A stretch of DNA of 64,000 nucleotides from Nonomuraea polychroma. GTDB lineage: Bacteria > Actinomycetota > Actinomycetes > Streptosporangiales > Streptosporangiaceae. Location of the stretch: assembly GCF_004011505.1 (NCBI RefSeq), contig NZ_SAUN01000001.1:3906001-3970000 (forward strand), read 5' to 3'. The notes below the pieces were generated by a model, which had not been told where the DNA came from, made no database searches, and saw only the letters and a list, made by a program, of their open reading frames with translations. Each line of letters starts with the position of its first letter. The stretch's first letter is position 1. Of the stretch, positions 1 through 7,849 are shown one piece after another. The position numbers and the translations under genes were made by a program.

Positions 1-330
1 GTTGTGCCGGTCGTAGTAGAGAGCATCAATGTAGGCGGCGAGGGTGTCGTCCCGGCGGCCTGGCTGGTAGCGGATGGTTTTGGCCAGCAGGAGAAAGGCG
101 TTGGCGACGGCTGGGTCGCGCGCTTTCGCGAGCCGGTCGATGATGGCGCGGAGGTTTGGTTCGGAGCTACGCCAGTTGTTGAGCTTTCGCTGAGCGTCAG
201 GATCGCTACCGGTGAGCTCTGGTTCGGGTTGGTCCAAGCGCGGCAGAAGGCGGAAGACGGTGGCTGCGAAGGCAGGGGGGCGTTCGCGTCGTGGCTTGTT
301 CCTGCCGGTCAGCCAGTCCCACAGCTTCAT
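1..330 (-). CDS. Hypothetical protein, N-terminal part (runs off left edge)
   Basis: An open frame of 110 codons starts at the ATG at 330, with a GAGG Shine-Dalgarno five bases upstream, and continues past the window edge. The protein begins MKLWDWLTGRNKPRRER and is charged and helical, with no signal peptide or membrane segment in the visible part. It is divergent from the helix-turn-helix gene to its right. I do not recognise the family. The clean start, start-site ribosome binding site and coding composition support a real gene, but the missing C-terminus prevents any functional call. Confidence 0.5.
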   Translation of the reverse strand, partial: MKLWDWLTGRNKPRRERPPAFAATVFRLLPRLDQPEPELTGSDPDAQRKLNNWRSSEPNLRAIIDRLAKARDPAVANAFLLLAKTIRYQPGRRDDTLAAYIDALYYDRHN

Positions 331-342
331 CGCTGCCTCGCC

Positions 343-636
343 ATGCCCATGAGTGGATCGCTGCTCTGTCGCGTAATCGCTGATGGCGAGTCTGGTGTTA
401 CTTCACACCTGTGCTGGCCGTTTCGTGACTACCGCTGCACCTCAAGGTTCGGGGAGATCGCGGCGGCCGTCAATCAGCCACTGAGTCGCCAGCGGGCCGA
501 CCAGCTGACCAAGCGCGACGATTTCCCTCAGCCGCTCGCAGATCTGGCCGCGGGCAAGATCTGGTCGGCCGCCGCGGTGCGGCGGTGGCTGGCCACCTGG
601 GAGCGCAAGAGCGGCCGCCCGCGGGTGTCCGGATGA
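343..636 (+). CDS. Small helix-turn-helix protein, AlpA/excisionase-like
   Basis: A 97-residue frame whose C-terminal 65 residues look like an AlpA/excisionase-type winged-helix protein: FGEIAAAVNQPLSRQRADQL, then a recognition-like segment RRDDFPQP-type (here KRDDFPQPLADLAAGKIW) and a closing helix AAVRRWLATWERKSG. Such proteins usually bind DNA near phage or plasmid genes. The start is uncertain: ATG codons at 343 and 349 are in frame, but the first 35 residues do not look like the family and no strong ribosome binding site is visible. The true start may be lost. The domain call is by family resemblance. Confidence 0.5.
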   Translation: MPMSGSLLCRVIADGESGVTSHLCWPFRDYRCTSRFGEIAAAVNQPLSRQRADQLTKRDDFPQPLADLAAGKIWSAAAVRRWLATWERKSGRPRVSG

Positions 637-723
637 CTGGCTCATCGACAACCAGCCGTTACTTAGGTAGTCAATCCAGCACAAGACGCAAACCGGGTCG
701 ATGTTGTCTACTCTCCCGCGTCA

Positions 724-740
724 AGTCCTCATCGAGGACT
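724..740. promoter_or_regulatory. Perfect 7-bp inverted repeat before the gene at 761
   Basis: AGTCCTC-ATC-GAGGACT lies directly upstream of the Shine-Dalgarno of the 761 gene. It could be an operator or a short hairpin in the 5' leader. The arms and spacing are visible; the role is inference. Confidence 0.35.
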
Positions 741-760
741 AAACAGGAAAGGAGACGCCG

Positions 761-1003
761 ATGAGCGCCGAGACCGAGAAGAAGCACGACCTGTGGGAAG
801 CGGGCCGCCACATCGCGGCTCTGGTGAATCACCACCGGGAAGCCGCCGTCTTGGCGCAGCGATATCGAGAGGAGGGCCGGGAGGACTGGACCGAGGAGGA
901 ATGCCTGCTCCTGGCCCTCGGTGCGCTCGCCCTGCGCCAGGTACTGAAGCGCGATCCGGGCTACGGCTACACGGAATTCGCCTATGACCCCGGGCGCAGA
1001 TAG
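761..1003 (+). CDS. Small hypothetical protein, 80 aa
   Basis: An 80-residue protein, acidic and helical (MSAETEKKHDLWEAGRHIAA...), with no cysteines, membrane segment or signal peptide. The start is firm because AGGAAAGGAG sits at ideal distance before the ATG. It is a stand-alone gene with a 7-bp inverted repeat in its leader. I do not recognise a family. Such small helical proteins are common in integrated elements of actinomycetes, which fits the neighbouring HTH gene, but no function can be given. Confidence 0.6.
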   Translation: MSAETEKKHDLWEAGRHIAALVNHHREAAVLAQRYREEGREDWTEEECLLLALGALALRQVLKRDPGYGYTEFAYDPGRR

Positions 1004-1198
1004 CACACCCCATGCGCGACAAGGGCGCGGCTGCCTGACTTTCCGGCCTGCTCACCCCTACGCCGGTATCCGCGCTGACTCCTCATGACGTCATCGATCA
1101 CGCTTTGTCGCTACCTCATCACGCCGTGCTCGACGTCGTCGCGCGGGGGATACGGCGGCGTGAGATGCGATCGTCGGGGGGAGGTAGCGACACACCAG

Positions 1199-1234
1199 AA
1201 GGCCCCCGCACGGTTCCGGCCTGTGCGGGGCCTT
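1199..1234. terminator. Hairpin, possible rho-independent terminator
   Basis: AAGGCCCCCGCAC and GTGCGGGGCCTT form a stem of about 11 bp around a 10-base loop, 18 bases before the start of the 1252 gene. There is no T-run, as is usual in high-GC actinomycetes. It could end transcription from the 761 gene or act as a leader hairpin for the next gene. Confidence 0.4.
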
Positions 1235-1251
1235 CGTCGATACTGGCCATC

Positions 1252-1473
1252 GTGGAACCCCCCAAGAATCGCAAGCCGAACACGATCTACTCGGCGCCGG
1301 TGGGATCGATCGATCTCGCCGCCTTCCAAGACGATGGCACCCCGTACGAGATCTGGCCCTGCCATGACTGCCTCGCCTGGCATGCCGAGGTGGTCACCGT
1401 TGACGGCCAGGTCCTCGTGCGCGAGTGGCACGCCATCGACTGCGAGCACTTCCAGGAGCTCCTCAGAGACTGA
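1252..1473 (+). CDS. Small Cys/His protein, 73 aa
   Basis: The GTG at 1252 gives a 73-residue protein, VEPPKNRKPNTIYSAPVG..., with the motif IWPCHDCLAWH and a later IDCEHFQELL. I prefer this start to ATG codons further upstream because the hairpin at 1199-1234 lies inside the longer frame and the upstream residues look non-coding. The C-x2-C plus two histidines suggest a small metal-binding fold. It loosely resembles the IWPC-containing tails found at 10.6 kb. The function is unknown. Confidence 0.5.
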   Translation: MEPPKNRKPNTIYSAPVGSIDLAAFQDDGTPYEIWPCHDCLAWHAEVVTVDGQVLVREWHAIDCEHFQELLRD

Positions 1474-1633
1474 CCGCGATCAGGCAACTACGCGGACAAC
1501 GCGGCAAGCTCGGTCGGTACCTTTCGTCACGTGTCGCCCTCAGCGGGGGCTGCTCGGAGGGTTGCTCGGTGTCGCTCTCGACGGGAGGGTGCGCTTCAGG
1601 AGCAATTGTCAAATTCTGTGGATTGCGGGTGAT

Positions 1634-2131
1634 TCACAGGGCTCGAAGCCATTGATCGAGGACTGCGAAGTCTTCGTCGGCGAGTCCCCTGTATGACTCC
1701 ACGTGGTGGAGGAGAGCCCGGCCGCTATGGTGCGTGGAGACCCACTCCCTATCGGCGTCGGTGATCTCGTCGTCGACCCAGGCGAACGGGCGTCCGCCCG
1801 CCCAGTTCACCAGGGGCCGGGTCTTCCAACAGAGCCCGAACCATTGGTCCTCACGTTCGTGGTGTTCAGTTGCCTCCGGCCACCTCACGACGGGTAGCCG
1901 CGACAGGCCGATTCGGGGTGCTATCTCGGCATTCGCCTCCTCTTCCCAGGTCGTCGCCCAGACGAGTTCGCAGGGCAGCGCTGCCAGCCGACTCCCCACC
2001 TCGGAGGTGAGCCGCGCCAAGCGCGAGTCCGGTGTAGTACCCCGCGGTGCGCGTTGCGGGTCCTCGCCAAAAGGGAGAAGGGGCCCGTCGACGTCGAGGA
2101 AGAGCAGCGGGCGTTCGGTATGACCGGTCAT
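1634..2131 (-). CDS. HAD-like family protein (putative secretory/hydrolase-like)
   Basis: A 165-residue protein starting MTGHTERPLLFLDVDGPLLPFG, the DxDG motif that opens a haloacid-dehalogenase-like fold. Later landmarks are LVWATTWEEEAN and FAWVDDEITDADREW, matching the short single-domain HAD-like proteins of actinomycetes. The substrate is unknown. Its ATG overlaps the TGA of the IS256 transposase by 4 bp (ATGA), so the insertion sequence sits immediately upstream and the native promoter is probably lost. Any expression would have to come from the element. Confidence 0.75.
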   Translation of the reverse strand: MTGHTERPLLFLDVDGPLLPFGEDPQRAPRGTTPDSRLARLTSEVGSRLAALPCELVWATTWEEEANAEIAPRIGLSRLPVVRWPEATEHHEREDQWFGLCWKTRPLVNWAGGRPFAWVDDEITDADREWVSTHHSGRALLHHVESYRGLADEDFAVLDQWLRAL

Positions 2132-3402
2132 GCTGCACTAGCCTCGTCACGTTCGATGAGTACGCCGCGTTCGAAGCGGGCTCCGGCACGCACGAGAGCC
2201 ACCAGGTGAGGCGCGTTGACCGAGCGCCAGCGCGCCTGGGCCGACTCGATCAGTTTGAACGCCATGGCAAGCCCGGCCGCGCGTGATCCCGGCCCTTCGG
2301 TGACCTTGGTGCGGTGCCGGACCGTGGCGAACGTCGACTCGATGGGGTTGGTCGTGCGCAGGTGGATCCAGTGCTCGGCCGGGAAGTCGTAGAACGCCAG
2401 CAGCTCGTCGACATCGTCCGTGACCTTGGCCACGGCCTTGCCGTACTTGGCGCCGTAAGCGTCCTGGAACGCCGCCACCGCCGCCTCGGCGTGCTCTTTG
2501 TCCTCGGCGTTCCAGATCTCGGCCAGCGCCTTCTTCGCTCCCGGGTGCGCGGACTTCGGTAGCGCCCCGAGCACATTGGCGATCTTATGAAACCAGCACC
2601 TCTGGGCTCTGGTCTGCGGGAACACCTCGCCCAGCGCGCCCCAGAACCCCAGCGCCCCGTCGGCGACGGCCAGCATCGGAGCGCGCATCCCGCGCCGCTT
2701 GCAATCGCGCAGTAGATCGGCCCACGATTCGGTGGATTCGCGGTAGCCGTCGGCCAAGGCGACGAGCTCTTTGCGGCCGTCGGAGCGCACGCCGATCATC
2801 ACCAGCAGGCACAGGCGCTCCTCCTCCAGGCGCACGTTGACGTGGATGCCGTCGGCCCACAGGTACACGTAGTCCACACCCGACAGGTCCCGGGTGGCGA
2901 AGGCGCGCTGCTCGGCCTTCCACTGCTCGGCCAGCTTCGTGATCACCGATGCCGACAGCCCCGAGGTCGAGCCGAGGAACTGCCCCAACGCCGGGACGAA
3001 GTCGCCCGAGGACAGGCCGTGCAGGTACAGCAGCGGCAACACCTCGCTGACCTTCGGAGTCTTGCGGCACCACGGCGGCAGGATGGACGAGGCGAACCGT
3101 CTACGCTCGCCGGTGACAAGGTCGGTGCGCTTGTCGTTGATACGGGGCGCGCGGACCACGATCGCGCCGGCCGCGGTGAGAACCTCGCGCGGGGCGTGGG
3201 AGCCGTTGCGCACCACCAGACGGCGGCCGTTGACGTCGCGCTCGTCGGCGAACTGAGCGATGTAGGCGTCCGCCTCGGCCTGCAGGGCGGCGGCCAGCAT
3301 ACGGCGGGCGCCTTCGCGGACGATCTGGTCGATCAGCGCGGCCGAATCGGAGGCCAGGCGGCTGTCGTCGGAGGGAGGATCAGGGACTACGGTAAGCGGC
3401 AC
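2128..3402 (-). CDS. IS256-family transposase
   Basis: A 424-residue transposase of the mutator type, full length for the family. The acidic catalytic residues are recognisable in the segments YLWADGIHVNV (first Asp), MLAVADGALGFWGALGEVFP (second Asp) and TTNPIESTFATVRHRT (Glu), with the conserved RCWFHKIANVL between them. It starts at a GTG at 3402, just inside the internal terminal-repeat copy. A GGCCGACG/CGTCGGCC hairpin at 3417-3438 precedes it, which may limit read-in from outside. The reading frame is intact. Confidence 0.9.
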   Translation of the reverse strand: MPLTVVPDPPSDDSRLASDSAALIDQIVREGARRMLAAALQAEADAYIAQFADERDVNGRRLVVRNGSHAPREVLTAAGAIVVRAPRINDKRTDLVTGERRRFASSILPPWCRKTPKVSEVLPLLYLHGLSSGDFVPALGQFLGSTSGLSASVITKLAEQWKAEQRAFATRDLSGVDYVYLWADGIHVNVRLEEERLCLLVMIGVRSDGRKELVALADGYRESTESWADLLRDCKRRGMRAPMLAVADGALGFWGALGEVFPQTRAQRCWFHKIANVLGALPKSAHPGAKKALAEIWNAEDKEHAEAAVAAFQDAYGAKYGKAVAKVTDDVDELLAFYDFPAEHWIHLRTTNPIESTFATVRHRTKVTEGPGSRAAGLAMAFKLIESAQARWRSVNAPHLVALVRAGARFERGVLIERDEASAA

Positions 3403-3480
3403 GGGTGTGCCTTCCCGGCCGACGCTGCAACGTCGGCCTTATCTCGAAACCATCATCGGGTGATCCGGGAAGGTACACCC
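3403..3480. repeat. Inverted terminal-type repeats around the IS256 start
   Basis: GGGTGTGCCTTCCCGG (3403-3418) and CCGGGAAGGTACACCC (3465-3480) are inverted with one mismatch and enclose a second hairpin at 3417-3438. The outer copy is the likely IS end. The inner copy, directly before the transposase start, is unusual and could fold the leader of the transposase mRNA. Confidence 0.5.
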
Positions 3481-3505
3481 CTTCCCGGCGATCCACAGGC
3501 TTCGA

Positions 3506-3847
3506 TCATTGCTCCGCTTCAGCTTCGGTTGGAGGGCGCCTCGGCGCGTGGCGCCTGTGGCGGATTCGGCCACCGTCGACTGGCGGCACTGTGGTGAAGA
3601 AGCTGACGCTCCAGATCTTGGCTCCGGGCTTGTCGACGTCCTCCAGGAACGCCAAGCCGCCATCGACAGCCAAAACTGGGGACCAGTGCGGACCCTCGGG
3701 ATCCATGCCTGCCACCCAGCCGATCACCAGATGGCAGACGCTGGCGGCCAGGTATGTGCCGGGGGGCTCGCCCGCGTAATCCTCCTGTATGAGCCAGAGA
3801 GGATATCCCTGCGGGATCATCTGCTGCGGGGTCTTGGGCTCCGTCAT
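3506..3847 (-). CDS. Hypothetical protein, 113 aa, leader interrupted by IS21
   Basis: Starts at the ATG at 3847 behind CAGGAGGGACGCGC, a strong Shine-Dalgarno, giving MTEPKTPQQMIPQGYPLWLI.... The body is ordinary soluble protein (GTYLAASVCHLVIGWVAGMD) and the last 20 residues are Arg/Pro/Glu rich, possibly altered by the IS256 end just downstream. The IS21 element ends 14 bases before the start codon, and its target duplication CTCCTG regenerates the AGGAG. Translation signals are therefore intact, but any native promoter is now over 2.6 kb away. I do not recognise the family. Confidence 0.6.
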   Translation of the reverse strand: MTEPKTPQQMIPQGYPLWLIQEDYAGEPPGTYLAASVCHLVIGWVAGMDPEGPHWSPVLAVDGGLAFLEDVDKPGAKIWSVSFFTTVPPVDGGRIRHRRHAPRRPPTEAEAEQ

Positions 3848-3855
3848 GCGCGTCC

Positions 3856-3861
3856 CTCCTG
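3856..3861. repeat. IS21 target-site duplication, left copy
   Basis: CTCCTG lies immediately outside the left IS21 end, and the identical CTCCTG is at 6516-6521 outside the right end. On the minus strand this reads CAGGAG, the Shine-Dalgarno of the gene starting at 3847. Confidence 0.8.
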
Positions 3862-3993
3862 TGTCAGTGGACACGGCAGAATCCCCAATGGCGGACATGA
3901 ACGGCCCCCATCGACGGACATGAGTTCTCCCCGCTGACGGACACCGGATCTCCCCACGGGTTCGTCCTGGCCTACTCGGCAGAGTGGGCGCTC

Positions 3994-5472
3994 GTGAAGA
4001 GCGATGAGGAGATCATGGAGATTCTTGAGGCGTATGACCTCACGGGCAGTTACCGCGCAGCGGCTGAGCTGGCGGGTTGTGACCATCACACGGTGCGCCG
4101 GTATGTGCTGCTGCGGGGCACGGGAGTGGATCCGACGGTGCGGGCAGACCGGCCGAAGATGATCGACGAGTTCATGCCGAAGATCGAGGAGCTGGTCGAG
4201 CGGTCGGGCGGCCGGATCGGCGGCGATGTCGTCCATAAGAAGCTGCGGGCGATGGGGTTCACCGGCACCGACCGCACAACCCGGCGGGCGGTCGCGGCGG
4301 CGAAGAAGTCGTATCGGGCGGGCAACCGCCGGGTGCACCGGCCGTGGATCGTCGAGCCGGGGTTGTGGATGCAGTGGGACTGGGGGTTTGGTCCCAAGGT
4401 CGATGGACGTCAGACGCAGTTGTGGTGCGCGTGGCTGGCCTGGTCGCGGTTTCGGGTGGTGATCCCGACCTTCGACAAGACGCTGCCGACGATCGCGGCC
4501 TGCCTGGATACGACGTTTCGCCAGTTCGGCGGGGTGCCGACGTATTGCCTGACCGACAACGAGAAGACCGTGACGGTCGATCATGTGGCCCGGGTCGCGG
4601 TCCGTAACCCTGACATTCTCCCGATCGGGCGGCATTACGGGACGGTGATGCGCACCTGCATGCCGGCCGACCCGCAGTCCAAGGGCGGGACCGAGGCGAC
4701 AGTACGGATCGCTAAGCGGGACCTGGTGCCGACCGAGGTGAACCTGCGGGTCGCCTACTCGGCCTTCGCCGATCTGGAGGTGGCGTGCGCTGAGTTCACG
4801 GCCGAGGTGAACGGCCGCCTGCATCGAGAGACCCGCCAAGTCCCGGCCCAGATGCTCGCCGAGGAGCGGCTCCGGCTGCATCTGGTGCCTGAGCAGCCCT
4901 ATGTCGGCGTGTTCGGCGAGACTCGAAAGGTGGGCAAGGACTCGACCGTGTCGGTCGGGTCCGTCCGCTACTCCGTCCCGCACGCGCTGATCGACTCGAA
5001 GGTCTGGGTGCGCTTCCACGGCGACGAGCTCGTCGTGGCCGCCGTCATCGACGGGATGGTCACCGAGATCGCCCGGCATCAGCGCTCCACCCCGGGCAAC
5101 CCCCGCATCCGCGACGAGCACTACCCCGACACCGCCCGCGGCCAGCGCACTCCCAAGCCGGTCAACGCCGCGGAAGCCGCCTTCCTGGCGATCGGGCCCG
5201 GCGCGGCTCAGTGGCTGATGGAGGCCGCCGCCCAGGGCGTGACGCGCATCCGATTCAAGATGGCCGAGGCCGTCACCCTGGCCAAACTCCGCGGCAACCA
5301 GGCCGTCGACCGGGCGCTGGGCACCGCAGCGCTCGCCGGCCGGTTCGCCGAACATGACCTGATGGCCATCCTGGACTACCAAAGCGCCCGCGAACCCGAC
5401 ATCCCCTCACGGGCGAGCGAGACCCACAGCCTGCAACCCGGCACCTCGGCCTGGGCCCAACTTGGCCGCTGA
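3994..5472 (+). CDS. istA: IS21-family transposase IstA
   Basis: A 492-residue DDE transposase. An N-terminal helix-turn-helix (LTGSYRAAAELAGCDHHTVRRY, roughly residues 16-37) precedes an rve-type integrase core with QWDWGFGPKVDG (first Asp), YCLTDNEKTVT (second Asp) and SKGGTEATVRIAKRDL (Glu). The length is normal for IstA. It starts at a GTG and is followed after 109 bases by istB, its ATPase helper. It acts on the repeated ends of this element and inserts copies into target DNA. Confidence 0.95.
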   Translation: MKSDEEIMEILEAYDLTGSYRAAAELAGCDHHTVRRYVLLRGTGVDPTVRADRPKMIDEFMPKIEELVERSGGRIGGDVVHKKLRAMGFTGTDRTTRRAVAAAKKSYRAGNRRVHRPWIVEPGLWMQWDWGFGPKVDGRQTQLWCAWLAWSRFRVVIPTFDKTLPTIAACLDTTFRQFGGVPTYCLTDNEKTVTVDHVARVAVRNPDILPIGRHYGTVMRTCMPADPQSKGGTEATVRIAKRDLVPTEVNLRVAYSAFADLEVACAEFTAEVNGRLHRETRQVPAQMLAEERLRLHLVPEQPYVGVFGETRKVGKDSTVSVGSVRYSVPHALIDSKVWVRFHGDELVVAAVIDGMVTEIARHQRSTPGNPRIRDEHYPDTARGQRTPKPVNAAEAAFLAIGPGAAQWLMEAAAQGVTRIRFKMAEAVTLAKLRGNQAVDRALGTAALAGRFAEHDLMAILDYQSAREPDIPSRASETHSLQPGTSAWAQLGR

Positions 5473-5581
5473 CCTCAGCCCACCCCTCGGCACCGTCCCG
5501 CACGAGCATCCCGCCCGCATGACCTGACCTGCCGCGTTCGGGCTGCACGCTGCCCGAAACCACCGCCCAAGGAGAAGCACG

Positions 5582-6412
5582 TTGACGACCACCCCGATCC
5601 CGACCACGGCCCCGCCTCGCCTGGCAGCCCCAGCCGCGGCAGGCGCCGCCGTCTCGGGCGCCGCCTATGACGAGGCGATCGCACTCACCAGACGCCTCAA
5701 ACTCCCGCACATCCGCCGGGCACTGGCCGAAATCGTCCCCACCGCCAAGGCCCAGCGCTGGGATCCCGCCGAAGTAGTGCGGGCCTTGCTCGCCGAGGAA
5801 GCCGCAGGCCGAGACGCCGCGAACCTGCGAACCCGCCGCAGCCGGGCGGCGTTCCCCACCGGCAAGACCTTCCACATCTGGAACGAAGACGCCTCTTCCA
5901 TCCCCATCCCGACCCAGTCCGCCCTGCGCACCCTGGAATGGGTCGGCCGCCGGGAGAACCTATGCATCTGCGGCCCATCCGGGACCGGCAAAAGCCACTT
6001 CTGCGAAGCCCTCGGCCAAGCCGCCGTCGACGCAGGCCTCACCGTCGCCTGGTTCACCATCGAAGACCTCGGCGCCCTGGTCCGCCGCCACCGCGTCGAC
6101 GACTCCGTCAGCAAGGCGATGACCCGCATCACCCGCACCGACCTCATCATCGTCGACGACATCGGCCTGCTACCCGTCTCCGCCGACGCCGCCGAAGGCT
6201 TCTACCGCCTGGTCGATGCCGCCTACGAGCGGCGAAGTCTCGCCGTCAGCAGCAACCTGCATCCGTCCGGCTTCGACGAGATCATGCCCAAGACCCTCGC
6301 CACCGCGACCGTCGACCGACTCCTGCACCACGCCCACGTCGTCGTCACCCAAGGTGACAGCCACCGGCTCACCGAAGCCACCACCGGCAACGGCGTCGTC
6401 CCACTCAACTAA
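5582..6412 (+). CDS. istB: IS21-family helper ATPase IstB
   Basis: A 276-residue AAA+ ATPase related to DnaC. Walker A is GPSGTGKS and Walker B is LIIVDDIG, and the sensor region LAVSSNLHPSGFDEIM is present. IstB assists IstA in target selection and strand transfer. The start is a TTG at 5582 with AAGGAG at good distance; no ATG or GTG is better placed. An Ala/Pro-rich stretch of about 25 residues precedes the conserved domain. Confidence 0.95.
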   Translation: MTTTPIPTTAPPRLAAPAAAGAAVSGAAYDEAIALTRRLKLPHIRRALAEIVPTAKAQRWDPAEVVRALLAEEAAGRDAANLRTRRSRAAFPTGKTFHIWNEDASSIPIPTQSALRTLEWVGRRENLCICGPSGTGKSHFCEALGQAAVDAGLTVAWFTIEDLGALVRRHRVDDSVSKAMTRITRTDLIIVDDIGLLPVSADAAEGFYRLVDAAYERRSLAVSSNLHPSGFDEIMPKTLATATVDRLLHHAHVVVTQGDSHRLTEATTGNGVVPLN

Positions 6413-6521
6413 CCCCAGCCCCGGGGAGAAACCGTGTCCATCCCGGGGAGAACCGCTGTCCACCAGCGGGGACATCTCAAGTCCGTCACCGGGGAAATCT
6501 CAGAGTCCATTGACACTCCTG

Positions 6522-7284
6522 TCAGCTGGCGTCGAGCAGGAACAGCCACATAGATCGTGGCCAGATGTGGCGGTGCCCTTCATCGTCTCTGTAGTCCGGC
6601 GTCGCGCACCAGACCCCAGATGAGACGTCACGCCGGCCCTGAGCGGCCCGGCAACTGGTTGGCGTTCCAGGGTGCCCAAATCGTGCGAGCAGTGCGGGCA
6701 GCGGGTGACCTTCTCCTGGTCGGTCTCTGCCACGTCCGGCTCTTCCGTTCTGGGCCCTATGGCGGCGACAACCGGGGGTATTCAGCTGCTCGACTGCGGG
6801 TCGCGTCGTCGTGTGCGGGCGTCTATCACGGATCGCTTGGGGGCCTTGAAGAAACGCGCAAGAGCCAAACCTTCATAGTGAACCGCTCATCGCCGGACCG
6901 TTCCATGGCTACTTGGTGCCATTTCCTGGCGACTTGGGATAGTCCCGACGGGTGAACTTAGGGTTACATGACGCTCACACGGGTTTCGACCAGATAATGG
7001 GCATTGACCCCATACGCTCATGTCAGCGCTGGTCGGGGAACTATCGTATTCCAACGGATCTTCGCACTGCCAGGCGAGTGCACGACATGCCCGCGCGGCA
7101 CCGAAATGCCCGGAGCATCCCGCCCAGCTAGTCTTTGAAGAACCAACTCTCCGTGATCGCCTAATGCGGGCGAAATTGCACCACGTGGTCGCCCGGACGG
7201 CGGCCAGGCCGACGGACACACGATCTGTCCACGAGGTCCGGCAAGACCCCACAGCGGGGTGATCACGAGAGAAGGTGATGCTCA
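6522..7284. other. Gene-poor stretch right of IS21
   Basis: Apart from a 57-base relic on the minus strand (6677-6733), no frame here has a convincing start, ribosome binding site or recognisable protein. It presumably held the promoter region of the gene now separated from it by IS21. Confidence 0.4.
6677..6733 (-). pseudogene. Relic of the CxHCxHDL small-protein family
   Basis: Reads VAETDQEKVTRCPHCSHDL, nearly the same as the C-terminus of the intact 62-residue protein at 9779-9967 (KTDPEAITACPHCSHDL). The stop that ends the family elsewhere (HDL-stop) is changed here, so the frame runs on without homology into the IS21 end. The N-terminal zinc-knuckle part is absent. I read it as a decayed C-terminal fragment. 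Confidence 0.45.
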
Positions 7285-7458
7285 ATGGCGGCAAACGACG
7301 CCGGGGGTCCAGAAGAGCAGAGCAAGGGGGAACGACCCCAGCGTCGCTGGGTTCCGATCGTCACGTGGGCCGCGGGCCGACTGGCGTGGGAGCTCGCGCG
7401 ACTGCTCTGGGAGAAATACTTCGGGAACGGCGACGGCCCGGGCCCCCTCGCACTCTAG
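7285..7458 (+). CDS. Small Trp-rich protein, 57 aa
   Basis: MAANDAGGPEEQSKGERP followed by an aromatic amphipathic segment RRWVPIVTWAAGRLAWEL and ending GPGPLAL. The ATG is preceded by GAAGGTGATG at a usable distance. The charged N-terminus and tryptophan-rich helix suggest peripheral membrane association. Its stop codon lies inside the palindrome at 7446-7465. It is too small for a family call, but the sequence looks selected as protein in this frame only. Confidence 0.5.
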   Translation: MAANDAGGPEEQSKGERPQRRWVPIVTWAAGRLAWELARLLWEKYFGNGDGPGPLAL

Positions 7459-7465
7459 TGCGAGG
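7446..7465. repeat. Perfect palindrome over the stop codon of the 7285 gene
   Basis: CCTCGCACT-CT-AGTGCGAGG, a 9-bp stem with a 2-base loop. It may be an RNA hairpin that slows termination or protects the 3' end. Confidence 0.4.
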
Positions 7466-7544
7466 AGGCCGCAGGACCGCCTGAGAGACTGAGGCTTCCC
7501 GCCGGTCGCTACCAACGACTATCCGGCGACGCCTCGCCAACCAC

Positions 7545-7573
7545 GGTCTACCCGGCATCCGGCCGGGTAGACC
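7545..7573. terminator. Strong intrinsic hairpin
   Basis: GGTCTACCCGGC-ATCCG-GCCGGGTAGACC, a perfect 12-bp stem with a 5-base loop, 87 bases after the end of the 7285 gene. Placement and strength fit a transcription terminator without a T-run. Confidence 0.65.
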
Positions 7574-7849
7574 TATGGGGTCTTGGGTTGCCTATGTTAG
7601 TAAGCACGCTCCCCAGCACAAGCAATGTTTCAGAAGCGATACATACTGCGCTACGTCACTTCTGCATCAATAGTGCTCGACACACTGTGGAGTCATGCTA
7701 GTCCAGTGGACGTAGTGACCTTGACGCCATCACTGTCTCTTACATACATAATGACGTCTTCGCTTGCTACTCGGTTCACGTGTTTCAAATGGTGAGACCA
7801 GCACTCCTACTGCGATCTAGCAGCAGGGCGTTTTCGGGATAGCTGAAGC
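7574..7849. other. Lower-GC intergenic stretch
   Basis: About 275 bases, clearly less GC-rich than the surroundings, with many short AT tracts (for example TTACATACATAATGACG). No open frame of note. It may have a different origin or contain regulatory sequence, but I see no defined motif. Confidence 0.3.

Larger units (their letters stand above)
2128..3480 (-). mobile_element. IS256-family (mutator-type) element, right end not found
   Basis: The element holds one transposase gene and a recognisable outer end: CCGGGAAGGTACACCC at 3465-3480 is inverted against GGGTGTGCCTTCCCGG at 3403-3418. On the other side the transposase stop codon overlaps the start of the HAD-like gene, and I see no matching terminal repeat within it. 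The element therefore appears to lack its second end and may be immobile. The boundary at 2128 is only the end of the coding region. Confidence 0.65.
3862..6515 (+). mobile_element. IS21-family insertion sequence, complete
   Basis: The element has two genes (istA, istB) and matched ends. The left end reads TGTCAGTGGACACGG and, inverted, the right end reads TGTCAATGGACTCTG. Both continue into further related blocks (TCCCCAATGGCGGAC and TCCCCGGTGACGGAC), the multiple-repeat ends typical of IS21. The flanking 6-bp direct repeats CTCCTG show it arrived by transposition into this exact site and has not been rearranged since. Both genes are open, so it may still be active. Confidence 0.9.

Noticed and set aside
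3844..5382. Open frame of 512 codons on the minus strand
   Set aside because: Antisense to istA, whose product is a recognisable transposase; the frame has only high-GC third-position bias.
6887..7294. 135-codon minus frame right of IS21
   Set aside because: No ribosome binding site, no recognisable protein, Ser/Arg-rich composition typical of chance frames.
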